From Candidatus Methanoperedens sp. (GTDB taxonomy: Archaea; Halobacteriota; Methanosarcinia; Methanosarcinales; Methanoperedenaceae), in the NCBI GenBank assembly GCA_012026835.1, contig VEPN01000011.1, positions 1 to 64,000 on the forward strand: a stretch of DNA of 64,000 nt. Reading direction: 5' to 3'. This document shows, one piece after another, positions 25,770 through 33,924 of the stretch. Positions within the stretch are counted from its first letter, which is position 1; every line of letters starts with the position of its first letter. The notes beneath the pieces were generated by a model. It was not told the origin of the DNA, did no database searches, and was given only the letters and a program-made list of their open reading frames with translations. The position numbers were made by a program, and so were the translations under genes.

Positions 25770-26759
25770 ATGGCACAAAGAGACTTAAGATTGGACTTAT
25801 TTAAAGCATTTGCAATAATTGCAATAATGTTGTGGCATTTTCAAGCCATACCGACCTGGTCCTTTATTTGGGCTATACCGGTATTTATTTTTGTTACAGC
25901 TTCGGCTTATTACAACAGACTGGAAGAAATTAAATTAAAAAAGATAGTCTTTAATTTTATCTGGATATTTTCAATAATAATCATTTTTACATTTGTCGCA
26001 GAATTTCTGAATTTTCCTAAAATATCAAGCATGGATTTAGAAACCTCATTACAATCTATCCTAACTTATTTTGTGATCAGAAATCCTTATTTAGGGAATT
26101 TATGGTATTTTCTGGTTTATTTCCAATTACTATTGTTAATATATTTTTTAGGGAAAATAAAACATGAAACGTTAAAAAAATTAAGCAAACCAATATTTTT
26201 GATGCTGGTTTTTACAATCTCATTAACATTTTCTTACTATCTCCTTTATAGATTCAATAAAGGAATAACTTTGAATATAATCTCCTGGCTTCCTTTGATA
26301 TGGGCAGGAATATATTATTATCAGCCAGTATCTAATTATTTTAAGAAACAAAAAGAAATAAGGTTAATCATTTACTTCTTAATCAGCTCATTAGTAATAT
26401 TCATAATCCTGTATACAGGAAATGAACCTCTTATTTCTTTTCTTCAAGAAAGGACTCACGATTTCATCTTTCCAACGATTTTCATGCAAATTTCTTATAT
26501 AATAATCTTTTTTTGCATAACGGAAACAATGATAAGATATTCTCCAGGTCTTGTAAATTCCTCATTTATGATTATTGGAATACTTTCTTTTTATATTTAT
26601 ATATTTCACGTCTTCATATACAGAGTCTTATTATATCCAATTTTTGGAGAAATCGGTATAATCTTAACATTGATAACTTGCTTGATTATTGGTATTCTGT
26701 TGGAAAAGATAAGATTGATGATTTTTAAAGATAATACGAGAATAGTATTATTACTATAA
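25770..26759 (+). CDS. Acyltransferase-3 family membrane protein
   Basis: A 329-residue protein with about ten hydrophobic segments. The start (RLDLFKAFAIIAIMLWHFQ) contains the conserved His and Arg region of the Acyltransf_3 family, which O-acetylates sugars or lipids at the membrane. The gene is markedly AT-rich compared with htpX and the NCS2 permease gene on either side and has Ile/Lys/Phe-heavy codon choice, suggesting acquisition. No glycan gene cluster surrounds it. Confidence 0.82.
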   Translation: MAQRDLRLDLFKAFAIIAIMLWHFQAIPTWSFIWAIPVFIFVTASAYYNRLEEIKLKKIVFNFIWIFSIIIIFTFVAEFLNFPKISSMDLETSLQSILTYFVIRNPYLGNLWYFLVYFQLLLLIYFLGKIKHETLKKLSKPIFLMLVFTISLTFSYYLLYRFNKGITLNIISWLPLIWAGIYYYQPVSNYFKKQKEIRLIIYFLISSLVIFIILYTGNEPLISFLQERTHDFIFPTIFMQISYIIIFFCITETMIRYSPGLVNSSFMIIGILSFYIYIFHVFIYRVLLYPIFGEIGIILTLITCLIIGILLEKIRLMIFKDNTRIVLLL

Positions 26760-27031
26760 CATCCCGGACGCTGTGGAAGCTCTCTTGCAAAGCGATAAGA
26801 TAATACAGGAGATGAAATACACATAAACACAACTAACCAAAACCATTAAACCAAAATCAAATGAAAACGGAATGCATCATCTCCATGACTAAAAAAACCG
26901 GCAGTAAAACAAAGAAACCATGATGAAAAAGATTATTGGAAAATTAAACTTCGCAAAATAAATACCGAAAAACATAAAAATTACTGATACTATAATCAAG
27001 TTCAGACATTTCTATGATTTGAGGCAGGCAC
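26760..27031. other. Intergenic stretch with a possible orphan gene tail
   Basis: About 270 bp without a supported gene. Right after the acyltransferase stop the plus strand reads IPDAVEALLQSDKIIQEMKY and then T and a stop, in a frame and base composition like the native genes. It has no start codon upstream, so it may be the 3' tail of a gene cut by the acquired DNA. The rest is AT-rich with no visible structure. Confidence 0.3.
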
Positions 27032-28306
27032 TCAAAAGTGATAGAGAACCAGGGTCACAAGACCGATAAGGCTTAATATCAGGTTAGGCATGCCCATTTT
27101 TCTCTCCGTGAAATACTCATATCCTGCCAGAGCGATCATCGGCAGCACGAACGCTATCAAAAGATTCCCGCCGAAGATCCCCGGGAATGTGAATAACAGT
27201 AAAATTACATTCCCAGGTTCAGCCCTGAAATCGATTTCCTGCATGACCTTTAAGAGAATAAAAGCCGCAACTGCCGCAAGTGCCGGCGCCGTAGCCCACA
27301 GGAGGACCTGCAGAGGCAGCTGGCTGAAAAACGGCGTGATGAAAAGCACTGGAATGAAGACTATTGCTGTTACGACACTTGCCATACCAGTCCTGGCGCC
27401 AACAGCCACTGCCCCGGCGCTCTCGATATACGTGCCCACGGTGGGCTGGCCGAAAAATGCTCCGGCTGCGGTTGATACTCCCTCCACGTGCATGACTCTC
27501 TCGATGACTTTTTCGTCATCATCGCGTTTCATGGGAGCCAGAAGTGCTTTAAGAGTACCTGTGACATCGACAAGTTCAATCAGCAGGAAAATCAGTATCA
27601 AGTATGCATAATTCCATGCATCTACAAAATTCAGGATGAAAATAACTTTCGAGGGGTCATCAATCCCAAAAATCAGGGATGGATAGCTTATCTTGAATAT
27701 AGCAGGTGCTATTATTAAGGCCAGGGCGATACTTGCCAGTATGGAGATTCCTTTGATTGCTTCCGGCAGCTTTTTGTAAAGGATTACTATAAAAATCGCC
27801 AGAGCAAAAAACGAGAGGACAGGCAGATCTTTGTAATTGGCCGGGAGTGTAGGAAGCCCTGTTGTACTTCCTTTTATAAGGCCGGCATCTGAAAAGGCCA
27901 GATAGAGTAAGAAAGCAGCAACGGCAAATCCCCAGATAAGAGAGAGATTTTTCGGGATCGCCTTCCCGAACCGGGCCCTCAGACCGCTCACACTGATGAT
28001 AAAGAACAGAACACCTGCCCAGAACACTATGCCAAGCGCTGTCGCAAACGGTATACCTGCGCCCACGAGGCTGAAAGCGAAAAATGCGTTCTCACCCATG
28101 TAAACGCTCTGGGCAAAAGGCACCCGTGCATAGATCCCGTTAGCAAGGGTAAAGATTATTGTTACAATTATGGTTGTTGTCATCAATGCCCCGAAAAACT
28201 CCTTGCCAACGCCGCCAGCAATGATCGTTGGGCTAAGAATCATTGCATACATGAGCAGTGCAGCATTGAGCAATCCACCAAGAATATCTTCTTTTGAAAT
28301 ATTCAT
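27032..28306 (-). CDS. NCS2-family purine permease (AzgA-like)
   Basis: A 424-residue membrane transporter with about 12-14 segments. FFGALMTTTIIVTIIFTLAN, IPFATALGIVFWAGVLFFI, the acidic-containing ELVDVTGTLKALL and GQPTVGTYIESAGAVAVGA match the AzgA branch of nucleobase:cation symporters that import adenine, guanine or hypoxanthine. The E and T residues in the last two motifs bind substrate in the family. Monocistronic, with an untranslated stretch of over 400 bp upstream. Confidence 0.9.
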   Translation of the reverse strand: MNISKEDILGGLLNAALLMYAMILSPTIIAGGVGKEFFGALMTTTIIVTIIFTLANGIYARVPFAQSVYMGENAFFAFSLVGAGIPFATALGIVFWAGVLFFIISVSGLRARFGKAIPKNLSLIWGFAVAAFLLYLAFSDAGLIKGSTTGLPTLPANYKDLPVLSFFALAIFIVILYKKLPEAIKGISILASIALALIIAPAIFKISYPSLIFGIDDPSKVIFILNFVDAWNYAYLILIFLLIELVDVTGTLKALLAPMKRDDDEKVIERVMHVEGVSTAAGAFFGQPTVGTYIESAGAVAVGARTGMASVVTAIVFIPVLFITPFFSQLPLQVLLWATAPALAAVAAFILLKVMQEIDFRAEPGNVILLLFTFPGIFGGNLLIAFVLPMIALAGYEYFTERKMGMPNLILSLIGLVTLVLYHF

Positions 28307-28437
28307 GAAGAATGAAGATAGATAATTGTTTATATATATTTTACTGTCTTCGCTTTTCGATTATTGAAGACCGGTATTTCTTATGTCTAACCTGTTAGCA
28401 ATGAAACTCAGAAAATATGCAACAAAATAGATATTAG

Positions 28438-28506
28438 CAACGAACTAATACGAACCCGTACGAACTCTGGTTGCATGAATTCGTTTCAGTTCGTACCAGT
28501 TCGTTG
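28438..28506. repeat. Inverted repeat with ACGAAC units
   Basis: Arms 28438-28455 and 28489-28506 pair at 16 of 18 positions (CAACGAACT..TACGAAC against GTTCGTA..AGTTCGTTG). Within the left side TACGAAC occurs twice. The core CAGTTCGTTGTT also occurs at about 14085. It sits in the divergent region between the NCS2 permease and glnA; 28307-28711 otherwise shows no supported gene. Confidence 0.55.
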
Positions 28507-28711
28507 TTTATATGGTACTGTTTTTCATACTAGCACACAGTTGGAATCATTGGATAGACTCTTTTTAACCGTAAACTATTTAAACGGATAAACGGAAACC
28601 TACAGTCGGTCTTATCAATCTTCCTTTGATTTGGTTGTCTAAGATGAGAATACGTTGTAAACAAGTTGAATGAGGATATGATGAGACCATAAACTTTACA
28701 GGAGAAAGATA

Positions 28712-28807
28712 ATGACGACATACACCTCAGAAAAACTTCTGGAAACGGTTAAGGAGATAAAGCCGATTAAGCGGTCGGTACCCCGAATGATTTATAGCTA
28801 CAAATAG
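28712..28807 (+). CDS. 31-aa leader-like ORF upstream of glnA
   Basis: ATG 28712 follows a good ribosome site (CAGGAGAAAGATA) and encodes MTTYTSEKLLETVKEIKPIK followed by a short basic tail, ending 23 bp before glnA. It may be a small regulatory protein or the truncated start of a lost gene. No family is recognised. Confidence 0.35.
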   Translation: MTTYTSEKLLETVKEIKPIKRSVPRMIYSYK

Positions 28808-28830
28808 TAATTAAAGTTTAAAATGCATAA

Positions 28831-30165
28831 GTGATGAAAATGATCAAAACAAATGAAGATATACTGTCCTCAATAGAGGAAAACCAGGTACGATTCCTGA
28901 GACTCCAATTTGTCGATATACAGGGGATGGTAAAGAATGTAGGCATTCCTGTATCACAGGCGGAAAAAGCATTGACTTCGGGCATTTCTTTTGACGGTTC
29001 TTCGATTGAAGGTTTTGTCAGGATTGAAGAATCCGATATGGTACTGAAGCCTGATATCAATACTTACAAGATTCTGCCATGGGACGTGAGCGGCGGCAAG
29101 GCTGCAAGGATGATCTGCGATGTTTACAAGCCAAATGGCAAGCCGTTTGAGGGTGACCCGCGATATGTCTTAAAGAGGGCTATCGAGGAGGCCGCCTCGC
29201 GGGGCTTCGTAATGAATACGGGCCCTGAAATCGAATTTTTCCTGTTCGAAAAAAAAGATGGGGAAGCCACGAACAAGCCGCATGACTTCGGCGGTTATTT
29301 TGATTTCCCGCCCATTGACCGCGCCGAAGCGATACGCCAGAACATCGTCCTTGCCCTTGAGAACATGGGGTTCAATATCGAAGCCTCGCACCATGAGGTT
29401 TCGGCAGGCCAGCATGAAATAGATTTCAAGTATGCCGATGCGTTGACGACCGCTGATAACGTCATCACGTTCAAGTTCGTCACAAAAACCATAGCACTCA
29501 GGGACCATCTTCATGCTTCGTTCATGCCAAAGCCGGTTTTCGGCATAAACGGGTCGGGAATGCATACTAACATATCCCTGTTCGAGGGAAACAAGAACGC
29601 ATTCTATGATGAGACAAAGGATATGGAAGTCAGCGATACCCTGCGTTATTTCGTGGGAGGGCTGAAGAAGCATGTAAAATCATTTACAGCAATTGCAAAC
29701 CCGCTCGTGAACAGTTATAAGAGGATCGTGCCGGGATACGAGGCGCCTGTATATGTGGCATGGTCAGGTGCGAACCGCTCATCTTTGATCCGCATTCCGG
29801 CGGCCCGTGGTATGAGTACGAGAGTCGAGCTGCGAAGCCCCGACCCGTCATGCAACCCGTATCTTACATTTGCGGTCATTTTAATGGCGGGGCTTGATGG
29901 CGTGCAGAACCAGATAGACCCGGGAGAGCCTACGACGCTTAATTTATTCCACCTGACTGATGAAGAACGAAAGAACCTGGGAATAGAATCCCTGCCTGGC
30001 AGTCTCAAAGAGGCACTGGATAACCTTGAGACCGATCCCATTGTGCGCAATGCCCTTGGAGAGCATGTGTATAACGATTTCATGAGGCTTGGAAGAGCTG
30101 AATGGGATGCATACAGGATCAGTGTCCATGATTGGGAAATCAATCGCTACCTGAATACTATCTGA
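28831..30165 (+). CDS. glnA: Glutamine synthetase, type I
   Basis: Makes glutamine from glutamate, ammonia and ATP. The 444-residue subunit has FDGSSIEGFVRIEESDMVL, the metal-binding TGPEIEFFLFE, ASHHEVSAGQHEIDF, INGSGMHTNISLF and the ATP/glutamate-binding NRSSLIRIPAARG. It is the short GSI-alpha type without the adenylylation-loop insertion. The nrpR-like gene begins 8 bp downstream, so the nitrogen repressor and a likely target are in one operon. I could not find a clear GGAA-N6-TTCC NrpR site upstream by eye. Confidence 0.95.
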   Translation: MMKMIKTNEDILSSIEENQVRFLRLQFVDIQGMVKNVGIPVSQAEKALTSGISFDGSSIEGFVRIEESDMVLKPDINTYKILPWDVSGGKAARMICDVYKPNGKPFEGDPRYVLKRAIEEAASRGFVMNTGPEIEFFLFEKKDGEATNKPHDFGGYFDFPPIDRAEAIRQNIVLALENMGFNIEASHHEVSAGQHEIDFKYADALTTADNVITFKFVTKTIALRDHLHASFMPKPVFGINGSGMHTNISLFEGNKNAFYDETKDMEVSDTLRYFVGGLKKHVKSFTAIANPLVNSYKRIVPGYEAPVYVAWSGANRSSLIRIPAARGMSTRVELRSPDPSCNPYLTFAVILMAGLDGVQNQIDPGEPTTLNLFHLTDEERKNLGIESLPGSLKEALDNLETDPIVRNALGEHVYNDFMRLGRAEWDAYRISVHDWEINRYLNTI

Positions 30166-30173
30166 AAGGTAAA

Positions 30174-31166
30174 ATGCCTGCAACAACTATCGACTCAATG
30201 GTGCAAAGAAAACTCATAGAGATACTAAGGATACTCTACGAGAACCACCACCCTATAGGGGCCAGGTTGATAGCCGACAGGATGAATGAACGCGGATACC
30301 CCATCGGAGAACGGGGTGTCCGCTACCATCTCCGTATTCTTGATGAGCGGGGTCTAACCCAGCGCCAGGGGTACGACGGCAGGGTCATAACAGAGCTGGG
30401 AATAAATGAATTGAACAACGCGCTGGTAGGTGACAGGCTGGGTTTTATAATCTCCAGGATTGAGAAACTTATCTATGATACCACTTTTAACCTCAGGACA
30501 GGCCAGGGGAATGTTATAATCAATATGTCGATAATAGATAAGAACGACATCGAAAGGACAATGGATGTTGTCAGGCATGTAATATATAGCGATTACCCTG
30601 TCAGCCCGTATATAAAGCTGATAGAGGAAGGAACTGTTACATCAGATATCAGGATCCCGGAAGGGAAAGTCGGGCTGGCCACAATGTGCAGTATAACGAT
30701 CGACGGGATTTTAATGAAAAGCGGGATACCTGTAAACACCAAGTATGGCGGTATATTGAAAGTAGAGGACAGGAAACCAGTAAATTTTGAGGATATTATT
30801 GTTTACAATGGTACGACTGTTGATCCGATGCGGATTTTCATATCCAAGAAGATGACCAGGGTACTGGATGCTGTGGATAAAGGTTCGGGGAGACTTCTTG
30901 CCAATCTCCGTGAAATCCCGGCATCCGCACTTTCCGAAGCCCGCATTATTCTTGAATCCGTGATGCAATCCGGGATCGGAGGGATTGCCGGGATCGGGAA
31001 GCCGGGAAGTCCGGTATTTGACGCTCCGGTTGATAACGGGAAAGTCGGTATTGCAGTGTATGCCGGAGTGAACGCTATGGCGGCAGTGGAAGAGAGCGGT
31101 ATTCAGGTAAATACGTCTCCGATCTCCACTATTATTGATTTCAGGGAATTGAAGAAACTGGAATAA
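30174..31166 (+). CDS. nrpR: NrpR-type nitrogen repressor (winged helix plus one NrpR domain)
   Basis: A 330-residue regulator. Residues about 1-70 form a winged helix (RKLIEILRILYENHHPIGAR, RGVRYHLRILDERGL); the rest is one NrpR effector domain, with GKVGLATMCSITIDGILMKS and a second similar GKVGIAVYAGVNAMAAV half. In the family, 2-oxoglutarate relieves repression. The single effector domain corresponds to NrpRI, which in Methanosarcina works with a separate NrpRII. ATG 30174 is preferred: it has AAAGGT before it and avoids overlapping glnA. Confidence 0.88.
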   Translation: MPATTIDSMVQRKLIEILRILYENHHPIGARLIADRMNERGYPIGERGVRYHLRILDERGLTQRQGYDGRVITELGINELNNALVGDRLGFIISRIEKLIYDTTFNLRTGQGNVIINMSIIDKNDIERTMDVVRHVIYSDYPVSPYIKLIEEGTVTSDIRIPEGKVGLATMCSITIDGILMKSGIPVNTKYGGILKVEDRKPVNFEDIIVYNGTTVDPMRIFISKKMTRVLDAVDKGSGRLLANLREIPASALSEARIILESVMQSGIGGIAGIGKPGSPVFDAPVDNGKVGIAVYAGVNAMAAVEESGIQVNTSPISTIIDFRELKKLE

Positions 31167-31923
31167 ATCTTTGGATTACCCCATATAATAGTTCACCGGC
31201 GATGATAAGTAACACGAACGCAAACAGCCGGTTGATTGCACCTGGGGACAGGCGTTTAAAGACCATTCTTGAACCCGCCTGGGCGCCTGTGAAAACGGCT
31301 GCCCCTGTAAAAAATAAAAGACTTACATCCATCTGCTGCCGCCCCACAAACAGGTGTCCGAGAAACCCGGCCAGTGCTATGAATGTTATGATGAACGAGG
31401 AAGTTGCTGCTGCTTTTTTGATTTCAAACCCTATAATCAGAAGGAGCGGTACGATAAAAGTGCCACCTCCTACCCCGGCCATCGATGAAAGAACCCCGAT
31501 CAAGAAACCCATACCTGCACAAAAAACCGTCTTTTTTATTCCGCCAGCCCTGAATGTGAATCCGAGGCTGTTGAAAAAAAGTATCCTTGCGCCGGCAAAA
31601 AAGAGTATTGTAGAGAGAAGCAGGATTATGAGCTGGGTATTAACAATCCTGGCAAAATAAGGGCCTATAAGAAGCGCTCCCGGGATGGCTGAAAAAATAA
31701 TCGGGTAAGCTATCTTTGTATCGACGAACTGTTGTTTCAGGTATGTCAAAGAGGCCGAGGCTGTGGTTATGGTATTCAAAAGGAGCGCCATCGGAATTGC
31801 AGTGAGGAGGGGGAGGCCCATCCAGAAAAAAAGCGGGGTATATATGATTGCCCCTCCAAGACCAAGCATTGAAAAAACAACAGCAACAAAAAATGCGATG
31901 AATATAATAAGTATTAAATCCAT
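31141..31923 (-). CDS. TauE/SafE (TSUP) family anion transporter
   Basis: A 260-residue protein of about eight transmembrane segments. The paired family motifs are visible: LGLGGAIIYTPLFFWMGLPL in the first half and SSMAGVGGGTFIVPLLLIIG in the second. Members export or import sulfite, sulfoacetate or similar organosulfur anions; the substrate is unknown. Its 3' end overlaps nrpR by 26 bp on the opposite strand. Confidence 0.88.
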   Translation of the reverse strand: MDLILIIFIAFFVAVVFSMLGLGGAIIYTPLFFWMGLPLLTAIPMALLLNTITTASASLTYLKQQFVDTKIAYPIIFSAIPGALLIGPYFARIVNTQLIILLLSTILFFAGARILFFNSLGFTFRAGGIKKTVFCAGMGFLIGVLSSMAGVGGGTFIVPLLLIIGFEIKKAAATSSFIITFIALAGFLGHLFVGRQQMDVSLLFFTGAAVFTGAQAGSRMVFKRLSPGAINRLFAFVLLIIAGELLYGVIQRFIPVSSIP

Positions 31924-32009
31924 AGCCTCTTTTATCCGTGGCAGGATTGATAATGCTATGGAAGAAAAGTTTATGGACAGGGAACTTAATATAGTTCGTA
32001 AGGATACAA

Positions 32010-32414
32010 ATGAATAAAAAACAGCGTTTAGTATTGGGAGTTTCCATAGTTGTTGTGCTGCTGGGATACCTTGTGCTTACAAGCGGGGTTATCGCGAACC
32101 AGTATGAGGTAAAAGATGCCGTGGCTGCAAGGGAAAACCTGACAGGAAAAATAATCGTTATCAACGGCACTCTTGTTGCAGGCACGGATAAATATGATCA
32201 GCTCAGTCATACACTGACATTCAAAATGACGGACGGTATAGAAACCATCGATGTTATATACACTGGTGAAAAAATCGATATACCTCCTGAATATACGAAT
32301 ATCCAGGTGATAGTAACCGGGCAGTTCAACAATAGTCTGTTCGAGGCTTATAAGAAGCCACTGACGAAATGCCCCTCAAAATATGAAGCTTCTCCGGATA
32401 AGATAGAGCAGTGA
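32010..32414 (+). CDS. ccmE: CcmE-like haem chaperone (archaeal CxxxY type)
   Basis: A 134-residue membrane-anchored protein: one N-terminal helix (LVLGVSIVVVLLGYLVLTSG), an OB-fold beta barrel (GKIIVINGTLVAG, IDVIYTGEKID, IQVIVTGQFNNSLFEA), then KKPLTKCPSKYEA. In CcmE haem is held covalently on a His in HxxxY; archaeal forms have Cys at that place (CxxxY), which is exactly what is seen here. It supplies haem for cytochrome c maturation outside the membrane. No other ccm genes are nearby. Confidence 0.88.
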   Translation: MNKKQRLVLGVSIVVVLLGYLVLTSGVIANQYEVKDAVAARENLTGKIIVINGTLVAGTDKYDQLSHTLTFKMTDGIETIDVIYTGEKIDIPPEYTNIQVIVTGQFNNSLFEAYKKPLTKCPSKYEASPDKIEQ

Positions 32415-32542
32415 GGATAGCAGTCAAAATCAACTATTATAATAAAAGAGGTTAAGAATAAGGTGTCAGGAAATGATAAGGATACATTGTCATAGTAAAG
32501 TATATATATTATGAAAGAATGTTTTAATTATCTGGTGGTTCG

Positions 32543-32866
32543 ATGGAGTCGCTAAAGATTCGAATAAAAAGACGCCTTGAGGTATACTTAGAACTGGATA
32601 TAGACGGAATCAGGAAATTTATAATCAAAATGCTGCTTGAATTAAAAAGAGTAACTGTTGATCTATTGTACGAGGAGATCAACAAAAAATTCAAGGTTTC
32701 CTACAGTGCTGTGGCTTCAACACTGGGATACATCCATTCAAAGCTCGGTATTCTTCATGCCAGTAAGGAATCCTATAAAACACCAACTGTATATTCATTA
32801 AAAGAAGAATATGTAGATTTAATTAAAAGCGCGTTGCTTAAAAATGAACAGATTAACATAACATAG
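32543..32866 (+). CDS. DUF2551-family winged-helix-like protein
   Basis: A 107-residue protein known mainly from Methanosarcinales. KRRLEVYLELDIDGIRKFII is followed by VDLLYEEINKKFKVSYSAVA and SKLGILHASKES, a pattern of helices and a wing that suggests a small DNA-binding regulator. It has a TATA-like ATATATATTATG stretch about 40 bp upstream. The 3' end overlaps the convergent HD hydrolase gene by 14 bp. Confidence 0.75.
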   Translation: MESLKIRIKRRLEVYLELDIDGIRKFIIKMLLELKRVTVDLLYEEINKKFKVSYSAVASTLGYIHSKLGILHASKESYKTPTVYSLKEEYVDLIKSALLKNEQINIT

Positions 32867-33380
32867 AGCTAATCTCGTTATCCAAATCAATAAAGCGTCG
32901 TATCGTTTTTTCATCAAGTTGTTTTTTCCGTAAGCTTGAAACGACTTCTTCCATATCTCCCACCCTCTCACCAATAATAAGATTATCCGCGTGCGCAACG
33001 ATCTTTTCCTCTATTGTAACTGGCAGGTAATCCCTGGCCGGAAGCCCGAGGAGGATAGCATCCTCCTTTGTTATTCCGGCGCCTACATGCCGTTCTATGA
33101 TATTCACGAGTTTACCACTCAATCCGTTTTCAATAGCTACTGCCGCACCCACGACAGCGTGGTCAATGCCATGTGTCTTTCCTCTGCCTATGTCGTGAAG
33201 CAGGCCGCCTATAAACACAGTCTCAATATCGATATTTGCCGAACCCCCTTTTTTTTCAGAGCATTTATTGATCCTGGCAGCTATTTTCCTTGCATATTCT
33301 GCAACTATCCTGCAATGCCTGATTACATCTTTCGAGCATCCTGACTTAATGAGAAGGTCGATAGCCTCTTTCTCATTCAA
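32853..33380 (-). CDS. HDIG-domain hydrolase (TIGR00295-like)
   Basis: A 175-residue HD-superfamily phosphohydrolase with CRIVAEYARKIAARI, the metal-binding IGGLLHDIGRGKTHGIDHA and a later EKIVAHADNLI, the H...HD...D set. Archaeal proteins of this size form a single family whose substrate is unknown, probably a nucleotide or cyclic nucleotide. The start codon overlaps the tfe stop by 4 bp, so it is the last gene of the tfe operon. Confidence 0.85.
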   Translation of the reverse strand: MNEKEAIDLLIKSGCSKDVIRHCRIVAEYARKIAARINKCSEKKGGSANIDIETVFIGGLLHDIGRGKTHGIDHAVVGAAVAIENGLSGKLVNIIERHVGAGITKEDAILLGLPARDYLPVTIEEKIVAHADNLIIGERVGDMEEVVSSLRKKQLDEKTIRRFIDLDNEISSMLC

Positions 33381-33898
33381 GCATACGCACCCTGGGTCAT
33401 TTCCTCAAGACCGGAAATTCTCTTTTTAAGGGCTTTTATTATCATTTCATTATCCTGGTATTCCAGTTCCTCACCGCATACAGGGCATATGAAATCAAGA
33501 TCGCTGGCAGTCTCAAAAAGAAAGCGGCTGCATTGTTTCTTGCATGTATAAAAAACCTTTCCTTCCTCAAATTCAAGTTTTGTCTTAAGATTTTTTAAAA
33601 GTTTCCTTGATTCGAGTTCAAGCTGCCGATCCATCGTGGAAAGATCAAGTTTCCACAGGTAAGTAAGCCAGCCGCTATCCGTATCCCTTACCCTGCGATA
33701 AGATGCCAGCCTGTTCTCATACAATATAAAAAGTGTTCTTCGCACGATATTCAATAAAACACCGGTAACCTCGGCGATCTTTTCATCCGTGACCTCACCC
33801 TCAGGCATATTCCTGACAACCTTAAACCCCTCTTCGCCAACAAGGCTCATAAGATAGCCTCTGATAACAGGATCATCCAAATCAACCAAAAATATCAC
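33377..33898 (-). CDS. tfe: Transcription factor E (TFIIE-alpha homologue)
   Basis: Helps RNA polymerase open promoters. The 173-residue protein has an N-terminal extended winged helix (GEVTDEKIAEVTGVLLNIVR, RTLFILYENRLASYRRV), a linker helix and a zinc ribbon with FYTCKKQCSRFLF and FICPVCGEELEY, four cysteines in all. Length fits archaeal TFE. It lies in a minus-strand operon with RNA-processing genes and an ATP-grasp enzyme. Confidence 0.93.
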   Translation of the reverse strand: MIFLVDLDDPVIRGYLMSLVGEEGFKVVRNMPEGEVTDEKIAEVTGVLLNIVRRTLFILYENRLASYRRVRDTDSGWLTYLWKLDLSTMDRQLELESRKLLKNLKTKLEFEEGKVFYTCKKQCSRFLFETASDLDFICPVCGEELEYQDNEMIIKALKKRISGLEEMTQGAYA

Positions 33899-33924
33899 CG
33901 TATCCCTCTTGTTTTTATACGACT

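Noticed and set aside
28540-28830. NrpR operator (GGAA-N6-TTCC) upstream of glnA
   Set aside because: Several GGAA and TTCC words occur but none with the required 6-base spacing and symmetry.
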